Positions 22,238 through 29,428 of a stretch of DNA of 29,428 bases are shown here, piece after piece (position 1 is the stretch's first letter; every line of letters begins with the position of its first letter). The position numbers and the translations under genes were made by a program. The notes under the pieces were generated by a model. It was not told the origin of the DNA. It saw only the letters and a list, made by a program, of their open reading frames with translations, and did no database searches. The DNA comes from Azophilus sp964572185 (GTDB taxonomy: Bacteria; Pseudomonadota; Gammaproteobacteria; Pseudomonadales; Azotimanducaceae): NCBI GenBank assembly GCA_964572185.1, contig CAZNFI010000013.1:1-29428 (forward strand), in the 5' to 3' direction.

Positions 22238-23377
22238 TCATGCGACGATCACCAGGTTGTCCCGGTGCACCAGTTCGGGTTCGACGGCGTAACCGAGGAT
22301 GCCGGCAATGTCATCCGATGCGGCACCCAGCAGTCGCCCCGCCTCGGAACTCGAATAGTTCACCAGGCCCTGGGCGACCGGCTCGCCGGCTTCGGTGACG
22401 CAGCGCACCACGTCGCCGCGCACGAAGTCGCCGCAAACCGCCACCACACCCACCGGCAACAGGCTGACGCCGCGCTCACGCATGGCCTGAGCCGCACCGG
22501 CATCCAGCACCAGTTCGCCCTTGGGCTTGAGTTGCCCGGCGATCCAGCGCTTGCGCGCTACCAGCGGCAGGACGGTGGCAGCGAGCAGGGTGCCCTCGGT
22601 GTCTCCGTTCAGAATGGAGGTGAGCACGCCCGCCTTGCGGCCATTCGCTATGACGGTGTGGGCACCCGAGCGGGCGGCGATGCGCGCGGCGCCAATCTTG
22701 GTGACCATGCCGCCGCGTCCCAGGGAGCCGCCTTCCCCGGCCAGGCCATCGAGATTCGGGTTGTTGGCCTCGGCAAAAACCAGCCGCGGCGCGCCGGGGC
22801 TGGTTCTCGGGTCACGCTCGCAGAGCCCATCCACATCGGTGAGCACTACCAGCAGGTCTGCCGCCAGCAGGTTGGTCACCAGCGCCGCCAGCGTGTCGTT
22901 GTCGCCAAAGCGAATTTCATCCGTTGCAACCGAGTCGTTCTCGTTGACGATCGGCACCACGCCGATGTCGAGCAGGTGCGTCAGGGTAGAGCGGGCATTC
23001 AGATAGCGGCGCCGGTCGGCCAGATCTTCGTGGGTGAGCAACACCATCGCCGTATGCCTGTCGTATCGCGCAAAGGCAGCCTCGTAGGCCTGGATCAGCC
23101 CCATCTGGCCAACGGCGGCGGCCGCCTGCAGCCTGGGCAGGTCGCTGGGACGTTCTGCCCAACCGAGCCGCGCAACTCCTTCGGCGACCGCCCCGGAGGA
23201 GACCAGCAGCCCGCGCTTGCCGGCGGACGACAGTTCCACCAGCTGTGCGCACCAGTTCTCGATATTGGCGTGGGACAGGCCGGCCTCGGGGTCAGTGAGC
23301 AGCGAACTGCCGATTTTCACGACAACCCGCCGCGCTGCCGCCACCTGCGCGCGCGCTTGTGCTTCGGACAGGCTCAC
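22238..23377 (-). CDS. proB: Glutamate 5-kinase
   Basis: ProB phosphorylates glutamate in the first step of proline synthesis. It has an amino-acid kinase domain (RRVVVKIGSSLLTDPEAGLS, LVSSGAVAEGVARLG, IVNENDSVATDEIRFGDNDT, LLVVLTDVDGLCERDP, GRGGMVTKIGAARIAA) and a C-terminal PUA domain from about residue 280 (KGELVLDAGAAQAMRERGVS). I place the start at GTG 23377 because GGGAGG lies six bases upstream; a TTG at 23404 is in frame but lacks a site. The length of 379 residues fits the two-domain form. It lies downstream of obgE, as in Pseudomonas. Confidence 0.95.
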   Translation of the reverse strand: MSLSEAQARAQVAAARRVVVKIGSSLLTDPEAGLSHANIENWCAQLVELSSAGKRGLLVSSGAVAEGVARLGWAERPSDLPRLQAAAAVGQMGLIQAYEAAFARYDRHTAMVLLTHEDLADRRRYLNARSTLTHLLDIGVVPIVNENDSVATDEIRFGDNDTLAALVTNLLAADLLVVLTDVDGLCERDPRTSPGAPRLVFAEANNPNLDGLAGEGGSLGRGGMVTKIGAARIAARSGAHTVIANGRKAGVLTSILNGDTEGTLLAATVLPLVARKRWIAGQLKPKGELVLDAGAAQAMRERGVSLLPVGVVAVCGDFVRGDVVRCVTEAGEPVAQGLVNYSSSEAGRLLGAASDDIAGILGYAVEPELVHRDNLVIVA

Positions 23378-23482
23378 GGCAACCTCCCGGCCAGCATCAG
23401 GCAACCCCGTTCACCGGCGGCGCCCATCCGGGTGCGGCCGGTCCCGGCGTGTGCCGACGCGGCTGCCGCGCCGTGTGCGCTG

Positions 23483-24646
23483 CTATGCATGGGATTGCCG
23501 ATTCGTTTGCGCGTGTTGGCGCTGCCGGCGCGCGCGGCGGCGTTCGCGCTCGGCCAGCGCACTGGCCAGCACGTCGGCGTGAATGCGCTCGCTCAACGCC
23601 TCTTCCGCGGCAACGGCTGACGGGTCGGACGACGCCCGGTCTCGCATGGCCGCAAGCGCCGCCATCACCCGGTTCTTCAGGGAGTCGAGGCCCCGTTTCG
23701 CCAGCGCCGACACGGGCAAAATCACGCGTTCGGGAAAGCTCTCACCCAGGCGCCGGAGCATTTCCTGCAGCGCCCCCGGGTCCAACAGGTCGACCTTGGC
23801 CGGCACCAGCCAGATCGGCCGCTCGGCCAGGGCGGCACTGTAGGCGCCCAATTCGGCCTCGATGGCCGCTGCATTGGCGACCGGATCGGATCCATCCTCC
23901 GGGCTCACGTCCAGCAGGTGCAACAGCATCTGCGTGCGCGAGAGGTGGCGCAGGAATTGCGCACCGAGGCCGGAACCCTGTGCGGCCCCGGCGATCAGCC
24001 CTGGAATATCGGCCATGACGAAGCTCGCTTCGTCATCGACGCGCACCACGCCGAGATTGGGCACCAGTGTCGTGAAAGGGTAATCGGCGATTTTCGGCCG
24101 CGCCGCCGACAGCGCGGCGATCAGCGTCGACTTGCCGGCATTGGGCAGGCCCAGCAGGCCCACATCCGCCAGCAGCTTCAACTGCAGCGACAATTCGCGT
24201 TCGTCACCCGCGGTTCCTGGCGTGGTTTTTCTGGGCGCCCGGTTGGTGCTCGACTTGAAGCGGGTATTGCCGAGCCCATGGCGCCCGCCCTTCGCCACCA
24301 GCAAGCGCTGGCCGGCGGTAGTGAGATCACCCAGCAACTCCCGGGTGTCGGCATCGACCACCGTCGTGCCCAACGGCACCCGAACCGCTTGGTCTTCACC
24401 CCGGGAACCGGTCTTGTTGCGGCCGCTGCCAGGTTGGCCGTTGCCGGCGCGATAGCGGGGCTGGTAGCGAAAATCCACCAGCGTGTTGAGCGCTTCGTCA
24501 GCGACCAGAATGACGTCGCCGCCATCGCCGCCATCGCCGCCGTCGGGGCCACCCCTGGCGACAAATTTTTCACGGCGGAAACTGAGGCAACCGTCACCGC
24601 CCCTGCCGGCGTGCACGTAAACGGTCGCTTCGTCGATGAACTGCAT
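23483..24646 (-). CDS. obgE: GTPase ObgE/CgtA
   Basis: This is the 387-residue essential GTPase of ribosome assembly and stress signalling. The Gly-rich Obg fold occupies about residues 1-158 (MQFIDEATVYVHAGRGGDGC, GGPDGGDGGDGGDVILVAD). The G domain follows with GLPNAGKST (Lys172), DYPFTTLVPNLGVV, DIPGLIAGA and VPAKVDLL. The tail is basic and Glu/Arg-rich (SALAERERRRARRQRQHAQT), as often in proteobacterial ObgE. It lies 33 bp after rpmA in the classic rplU-rpmA-obgE order. Confidence 0.97.
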   Translation of the reverse strand: MQFIDEATVYVHAGRGGDGCLSFRREKFVARGGPDGGDGGDGGDVILVADEALNTLVDFRYQPRYRAGNGQPGSGRNKTGSRGEDQAVRVPLGTTVVDADTRELLGDLTTAGQRLLVAKGGRHGLGNTRFKSSTNRAPRKTTPGTAGDERELSLQLKLLADVGLLGLPNAGKSTLIAALSAARPKIADYPFTTLVPNLGVVRVDDEASFVMADIPGLIAGAAQGSGLGAQFLRHLSRTQMLLHLLDVSPEDGSDPVANAAAIEAELGAYSAALAERPIWLVPAKVDLLDPGALQEMLRRLGESFPERVILPVSALAKRGLDSLKNRVMAALAAMRDRASSDPSAVAAEEALSERIHADVLASALAERERRRARRQRQHAQTNRQSHA

Positions 24647-24679
24647 GGGTGAAACCTGCCCGCCCGGACAGGCCCCGGG

Positions 24680-24940
24680 TCAGAGCGCGGGGACGACGGT
24701 CACGAATTTGCGCTTGTTCTTGCCCTTCTCGACAAATCTGACGTGGCCATCGCTGGTGGCGAACAGCGTGTGGTCACGCCCGCAACCCACGTTGTCGCCC
24801 GCATGAAAACGAGTGCCCCGTTGGCGGACGATAATGTTGCCGGCGCGCACGAACTGCCCGCCGTATCGCTTCACCCCAAGCCGCTTGGATTGTGAATCCC
24901 GGCCGTTACGGGTACTGCCGCCTGCTTTTTTGTGTGCCAT
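24680..24940 (-). CDS. rpmA: 50S ribosomal protein L27
   Basis: L27 has 86 residues and starts MAHKKAGGSTRNGRDSQSKR, with YGGQFVRAGNIIVRQRGTRF and DHTLFATSDGHVRF. Its N-terminal tail reaches the peptidyl transferase centre. The GGAGG ribosome binding site is excellent. It lies 25 bp after rplU. Confidence 0.98.
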   Translation of the reverse strand: MAHKKAGGSTRNGRDSQSKRLGVKRYGGQFVRAGNIIVRQRGTRFHAGDNVGCGRDHTLFATSDGHVRFVEKGKNKRKFVTVVPAL

Positions 24941-24965
24941 GCGATCGCCTCCTTCGGCCGGTCCG

Positions 24966-25280
24966 TCAAGCGGCCAGAATACCGGTAATTTTTACCTCGG
25001 TATACCACTGGCGGTGGCCCTGCCGGCGCAGGTAGTTCTTGCGGCGCTTGAACTTGATGACCCGAATCTTGCTGCCCCGGTCATGGGTGAGCACCTCGGC
25101 GGTAACCTTGCCGCCGGCAACATAGGGTTGCCCGACACTGACCTCGTTGCCTTGTGCAATCAGCAACACCTTGTCGAAGGTCACTTGCTCGCCCGGTTTG
25201 GCATCGAGCCGTTCGAGCTTGAGCACGTCACCTTCGTTCACCCGGTGCTGCTTGCCGCCGCTCAAAAAAACCGCAAACAT
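24966..25280 (-). CDS. rplU: 50S ribosomal protein L21
   Basis: L21 has 104 residues and reads MFAVFLSGGKQHRVNEGDVL, then KIRVIKFKRRKNYLRRQGHR, with the basic loop that binds 23S rRNA. AGGAG precedes the ATG. It is the first gene of the rplU-rpmA-obgE-proB minus-strand group, divergent from ispB with 139 bp between them. GCCCTTGAAGGGC (25386-25398) and ATTCTAGAAT are short palindromes in that gap. Confidence 0.97.
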   Translation of the reverse strand: MFAVFLSGGKQHRVNEGDVLKLERLDAKPGEQVTFDKVLLIAQGNEVSVGQPYVAGGKVTAEVLTHDRGSKIRVIKFKRRKNYLRRQGHRQWYTEVKITGILAA

Positions 25281-25419
25281 GGCTTAGCTCCTGAAACACT
25301 CGGCCTGCAATATCCATTGCGCTGAATTACAATGCCCGCCGATCCAATGCCTTGGCCCAAAGCGCCTGGTTGGAATCGCGGGCGGCCCTTGAAGGGCGGC
25401 GTATTCTAGAATCGAAGTT

Positions 25420-26466
25420 GTGGGATTACAACGCGTGAACCCGGCTACCGCAGTCTTTGAACCTCCGCAGCACCATGCCCTTGCGGCGAGTCCAATCGGC
25501 GAACTCGATGATGTCTTCGCGCTGGTTTACGATGACTTCGCGGCCATCAACCGGCTGATCCCGTCGCAACTGACTTCGGATGTGGCCCTGGTCGAAGAAA
25601 TCGGCCGCCACATCGTCGAAAGCGGCGGCAAACGCCTGCGGCCGCTGCTGGTGCTGCTGAGCGCGCGGGCTTCGGGCTATGCCGGCAAGCAGCACGTCGA
25701 ACTGGCCGCGGTGATCGAATTCCTGCACACGGCAAGCCTGCTGCACGACGATGTCGTCGACAACTCGAACCTGCGCCGCGGCAGGCTGACGGCAAATGCC
25801 CGGTGGGGCAATCCGCCATCGGTGCTGGTTGGCGACTTCCTCTATTCCCGCGCCTTCCAACTGATGGTTGCATTGGGCAGCATGGAGATTCTTGCGCTGC
25901 TGGCGGACGCCACCAACCGAATTTCCGAAGGCGAGGTCATGCAGTTCGCCAACATCGGCAACCTGCAACTCGACGAGGCGAGCTATCTGGAAGCCATCCG
26001 TTGCAAAACCGCCCTGCTATTCCAGGCGGCCACCCACTCCGGGGCCGTTCTGGCCGGTGCCGACCGGCAGGTGGTTGAAGTGCACAAGCAGTTCGGCCTG
26101 CACTTCGGCATGGCTTATCAACTGGTGGACGACTGGCTGGATTACGCCGGCGATGCCGCCACCATGGGCAAGAACGCCGGCAACGACCTGGCCGAGGGCA
26201 AGCTGACCCTGCCGCTCATTTTTGCCCTGGCCAATGGCACCGTCGGTCAGGCCACACTGATCCGGGAAAGCCTGCGCACCCGCTCATCCACCCGTTTCGA
26301 CGAGGTGGTGCGCGCCGTGCACGACTGCGGCGCCATGGCCTACACGCAGTCCGCCGCGCTGGCCGCCAGCCGACGTGCACTCGCCTGCCTGGAGCAACTG
26401 CCGGCGAATTGCTACCGCGATGCCATGGGCGCAACGACCCGGTTCGCCATATCCCGATTATTCTGA
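25420..26466 (+). CDS. ispB: Polyprenyl diphosphate synthase (octaprenyl type)
   Basis: IspB makes the isoprenoid side chain of ubiquinone by successive addition of isopentenyl diphosphate. The first Asp-rich motif is LLHDDVVDNSNLRRGR, the second is LVDDWLDYAGD, and GGKRLRPLLVLLSA and VLVGDFLYSRAFQLM are also conserved. The residue before the first Asp-rich motif set (FLHTASLLHDD) fits long-chain enzymes. The start is either GTG 25420 or GTG 25435; the second removes five residues and fits the family better, but neither ribosome binding site is strong. The divergent rplU/ispB arrangement is conserved in gammaproteobacteria. Confidence 0.94.
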   Translation: MGLQRVNPATAVFEPPQHHALAASPIGELDDVFALVYDDFAAINRLIPSQLTSDVALVEEIGRHIVESGGKRLRPLLVLLSARASGYAGKQHVELAAVIEFLHTASLLHDDVVDNSNLRRGRLTANARWGNPPSVLVGDFLYSRAFQLMVALGSMEILALLADATNRISEGEVMQFANIGNLQLDEASYLEAIRCKTALLFQAATHSGAVLAGADRQVVEVHKQFGLHFGMAYQLVDDWLDYAGDAATMGKNAGNDLAEGKLTLPLIFALANGTVGQATLIRESLRTRSSTRFDEVVRAVHDCGAMAYTQSAALAASRRALACLEQLPANCYRDAMGATTRFAISRLF

Positions 26467-26494
26467 AACGCTGATCAGGGCCGATACACCGCGG

Positions 26495-26562
26495 CGGCAA
26501 TCCCCTGAGCGGGAATGCACGATGAGCGGCAGCACGTCGATCAGGGGATGCATGCATTGCCG
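26495..26562. repeat. Interrupted 14-bp inverted repeat after ispB
   Basis: CGGCAAT and CCCCTGA (together 26495-26508) are mirrored by TCAGGGG with AT (26541-26549) and ATTGCCG (26556-26562). The right arm is split by about eight bases containing GCATGC. It starts 29 bases after the ispB stop. It may be an ispB terminator without a T-run or the trace of a small mobile repeat. Confidence 0.4.
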
Positions 26563-26626
26563 ACCATGGCCCGCGCACACGAAACGGGTTGCATCGCACG
26601 GGTGGATTGACCGTGGTGCCTGGTCG

Positions 26627-26654
26627 TGATGGTGATGGTGGTGGTGGTGGTGGT
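26627..26654. repeat. TGG/TGATGG simple repeat at the tRNA 3' end
   Basis: The plus strand reads GATGGTGATGGTGGTGGTGG and continues with TGG units into the tRNA. In the tRNA sense it is a run of ACC/CCA units immediately after, and in register with, the encoded CCA end. It is a low-complexity microsatellite. Confidence 0.75.
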
Positions 26655-26727
26655 CGGAGTGAGAGGATTTGAACCTCCGGCCCCTACGTCCCGAACGTAG
26701 TGCTCTACCAAGCTGAGCTACACTCCG
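26651..26727 (-). tRNA. proK: tRNA-Pro (anticodon CGG)
   Basis: All arms pair in the minus sense: acceptor CGGAGTG/CACTCCG, D arm GCTC-GAGC with AGCTTGGTA loop, and anticodon stem CTACG/CGTAG around TTCGGGA (anticodon CGG). The T arm is GGAGG-TTCAAAT-CCTCT. The discriminator A and the CCA end are encoded (26654-26651). The length is 77. It reads CCG proline codons, like E. coli proK. Confidence 0.97.
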
Positions 26728-26805
26728 ATAGCCAGACTCCGCTTGTCATGGCCGCAACCTTCATAGCGGCGGACATGCGGCCCGCCAAGCGGGGCGATGA
26801 GGCGC

Positions 26806-26834
26806 ATTTTAGTGAAGCTTGTCCGGCCGGTCGA
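26806..26834 (-). promoter_or_regulatory. Candidate promoter for tRNA-Pro
   Basis: On the minus strand TCGACC (26834-26829) is followed after 17 bases by TAAAAT (26811-26806) and a GC-rich GCGCC, the type of discriminator seen in stringently controlled stable RNA promoters. The predicted leader of about 70 bases contains a CCCGC-CAA-GCGGG hairpin (26781-26793). Confidence 0.45.
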
Positions 26835-27010
26835 GCGCCTCGTGCGCGGCAATTTTCAATAGTGGTATCATCCGTTCCGCCTGCCCCAACCGGCGATTCG
26901 TGACATGGTAACCGCGCTGCCAGTCCACAGCCGCAAGTGCGTGAACGCCCCTGTCGACACCAGTGCTGTCCGCCCAACCAGCCTCCAGTTGACCTGACCC
27001 GGACGAGCCG

Positions 27011-27820
27011 GTGTCCATCAACCCAATTGTTCCGGGCATCGTGGCGGTAGTGTTGTATCTGGCCGGCACCGTGCTGGAGGTACGCGCACTGGCACGCAAC
27101 GCAACGCTGCCCGCCTGGCTGTTGAGATCGCTGGTGCTGCCGGCACTGGTCCTGCACGCCATCGCCGCCTATGCAACCGTGAACGTCGCCGGGGGCATCA
27201 ACCTGGGCCTGGCCAGCGTGGCGAGCCTCACCGCGCTGGTCATGCTGGCACTGGTGGCCGGCGCCGGCATGGCCCGGCCGGTACACAGCCTGTTCGTGCT
27301 GCTGTTTCCGTTGTGCGCCGTGGCGCTGCTGGCGGCGCTGTTCCTGCAGCGGCATCAGTCGTCGCTCGAAGGCCTGAACGATGTGCTGGCCATGCACGTG
27401 CTCATTTCCATTCTCGCCTACAGCATTCTCATGATGGCGGCGCTGCAATCGATTCTGGTCGGCCTGACGGAGCGAACCATACGCACCAAGAGCCACATCC
27501 TCGTGCTGCGCATCCTGCCGCCCCTGGAGACCATGGAGCACCTGTTGTTCGTCATGTTGTGGGTCGGTTTCATCGGGCTCACCATCGCCATCGGCAGCGG
27601 CTTTCTGTACCTGGAGGACATGTTCGCCCAGCACGTGGTGCATCACACGGTTCTGTCGTGCGCCTCCTGGCTGATCTACGGGGTGCTGCTGGTGGGTCAC
27701 CATGCGTTCGGCTGGCGCGGCACGGCGGCGGTGCGCTGGACGCTGTCGGCATTCGCCCTGCTGGTGCTGGGCTACTTCGGCAGCAAATTCGTTCTGGAAG
27801 TGCTGCTGGGGCGAGGCTGA
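27011..27820 (+). CDS. ypjD: Inner membrane protein YpjD (CcsA/HemX-like cytochrome c assembly family)
   Basis: The 269-residue integral membrane protein has about eight hydrophobic segments. The family pattern is visible: the start VPGIVAVVLYLAGTVLEVRA, a central AMHVLISILAYSILMMAALQ with the conserved His, LPPLETMEHLLFVMLWVGFI, and a C-terminal AQHVVHHTVLSCASWLIYGV. The tryptophan-rich heme-handling motif of true CcsA is lacking, which is usual for YpjD. The role is poorly known; in enterobacteria the homologue was once called corE and linked to magnesium/cobalt resistance with corB. The start is a GTG at 27011 without a strong ribosome binding site. The stop overlaps the next start (TGATG). 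Confidence 0.88.
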   Translation: MSINPIVPGIVAVVLYLAGTVLEVRALARNATLPAWLLRSLVLPALVLHAIAAYATVNVAGGINLGLASVASLTALVMLALVAGAGMARPVHSLFVLLFPLCAVALLAALFLQRHQSSLEGLNDVLAMHVLISILAYSILMMAALQSILVGLTERTIRTKSHILVLRILPPLETMEHLLFVMLWVGFIGLTIAIGSGFLYLEDMFAQHVVHHTVLSCASWLIYGVLLVGHHAFGWRGTAAVRWTLSAFALLVLGYFGSKFVLEVLLGRG

Positions 27821-28698
27821 TGTTTCTGGTCGACCCGCTGCTGAAGGCCTTGCGGCCGCTGGTATGGTTCACCAACACCATCAGTAACGCAGTGGTGCGG
27901 CCGCTCGTGAAATCCGGGGAACCGCAGGCCGGCGCGCCCCTGACGGCGGAGGAACTGCGCACCGTTGTCGACGAGAGCGCCCGCATACCCGGCCAGCAGG
28001 AGGACATGCTGCTGGGCGTACTCGACCTGGAGAAGGTAACCGTCAACGACATCATGGTGCCGCGCAACGAAATCGTCGGCATCGACATCGATGACGAGAT
28101 GGACGAGATTCTGGCGATGCTGGCCAACAGCCAGCATACGCGGTTGCCCGTCTACAGAGACAACGTCAATGACGTGTTCGGCATGCTGCACCTGCGGCGA
28201 CTGGCGCGTCACCTCGGGCAGGGCGAACTTACCAAGGCGCAACTGGTGCAGCTCACGCAGGAACCCTACTACGTGCCCGAGGCCACCCCGCTGCACACCC
28301 AACTGGTCAAGTTCAAGCAGGAAAAGCGGCGCATCGCCCTGGTGGTGGACGAGTACGGCGACATTCAGGGCATCGTCACGCTGGAGGACATCCTCGAAGA
28401 GATCGTCGGCGAATTCACCACCGATTACGCCGCCAACATGCCGGAGATCGTCCATCAACCGGACGGTGCATACCTCATCGACGGCACCGCGGTACTGCGC
28501 GACATCAATCGCGCGCTCGGCTGGGAACTGCCGACCAGCGGCCCAAAAACGCTGAACGGCCTGGTGCTGGAGACCCTGGAGACCATACCCGAGGCCAACC
28601 TGTGCCTGAGCGTCGACGACTACCGCATCGAGACGCTGCAGATCAAGGACAATATCGTCAAGCACTGCCGCATCACGCAGGGAGCCGCCGCAACGTAA
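27820..28698 (+). CDS. CorB/HlyC-CorC family protein lacking the DUF21 membrane domain
   Basis: The 292-residue protein has two CBS domains: about 74-132 (TVNDIMVPRNEIVGIDIDDE, HTRLPVYRDNVNDVFGML) and about 148-200 (RIALVVDEYGDIQGIVTLED). A CorC_HlyC domain closes it at about 212-286 (DGAYLIDGTAVLRDINRALG). Family members with this layout (YfjD/CorB) have about 430 residues, with an N-terminal DUF21 domain of three to four membrane helices that forms the transport path. Here only its last stretch remains (FLVDPLLKALRPLVWFTNTI), so no complete membrane pore is present. The start overlaps the ypjD stop, so the join is clean and in the normal gene order. It may be a cytoplasmic CBS regulator, CorC-like, or the product of an internal deletion. 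Confidence 0.85.
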   Translation: MFLVDPLLKALRPLVWFTNTISNAVVRPLVKSGEPQAGAPLTAEELRTVVDESARIPGQQEDMLLGVLDLEKVTVNDIMVPRNEIVGIDIDDEMDEILAMLANSQHTRLPVYRDNVNDVFGMLHLRRLARHLGQGELTKAQLVQLTQEPYYVPEATPLHTQLVKFKQEKRRIALVVDEYGDIQGIVTLEDILEEIVGEFTTDYAANMPEIVHQPDGAYLIDGTAVLRDINRALGWELPTSGPKTLNGLVLETLETIPEANLCLSVDDYRIETLQIKDNIVKHCRITQGAAAT

Positions 28699-28740
28699 CT
28701 ACAACCAGCCGGCAACCAGCCGGCGCACCGGCCGCAACGA

Positions 28741-29428
<688 letters not shown>

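Noticed and set aside
22196..23620. 474-codon plus-strand frame opposite proB
   Set aside because: proB is unmistakable on the minus strand; this frame is its shadow.
26627..26654. CRISPR or tandem-repeat array
   Set aside because: Only short TGG/TGATGG units without spacers; a microsatellite.

Overview
The window is GC-rich and densely coded and comes from a gammaproteobacterium, probably an uncultured one: a 27-N assembly gap interrupts one gene and transposase debris lies near the left edge. The gammaproteobacterial call rests on housekeeping gene order. The blocks pgeF-rluD-bamD, minor pilins, lspA, murJ, rpsT, proB-obgE-rpmA-rplU and ispB occur together in Pseudomonas aeruginosa (recalled from memory, roughly PA4543 to PA4569). 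Here the set is rearranged and some members are absent.

Layout. 1-127: start of ilvB (minus strand, runs off the left edge). 339-1075: remnants of an IS66 transposase and an IS3-family orfB, with the IS3 end apparently inserted in the IS66 gene. 1125-2135: a 5'-cut PD-(D/E)XK nuclease remnant and a small unknown gene. 2648-6384: a plus-strand cluster of an ECF-like sigma factor, a one-pass membrane protein with a dockerin-like calcium loop, a small exported protein with a cohesin-like pattern, and a VIT/VWA lipoprotein. The last three overlap by 4 bp each. This is the most unusual part of the window.

6435-10733: pgeF and rluD (minus) and bamD (plus), with a two-domain MaoC/FAS1-like dehydratase gene between rluD and bamD. 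10912-14629 (plus): a FimT/GspH pseudopilin, a TonB-dependent receptor split by the assembly gap, and a VOC-family protein. 14638-20091 (minus): lspA, pilE-like, pilV, pilW, pilX, a very short pilY1-like gene and ribF. ileS, fkpB and ispH, expected near lspA, are missing. 20233-26466: murJ, rpsT, proB, obgE, rpmA, rplU and ispB in the ancestral order. 26651-26727: tRNA-Pro(CGG). 27011-28698: ypjD and a corB-like gene without its membrane domain. 28741-29428: 3' part of leuA (minus).

How the genes work together. The minor pilin set (FimT, PilV, PilW, PilX, PilE, PilY1-like) would prime type IV pilus assembly and build the tip. LspA would mature the lipoproteins seen here, BamD and the VIT/VWA protein. 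The sigma cluster looks like a self-contained envelope module in which calcium-binding or adhesion-type domains are linked to a dedicated sigma factor; this is inference. All family calls come from reading motifs by eye, and no database search was run.
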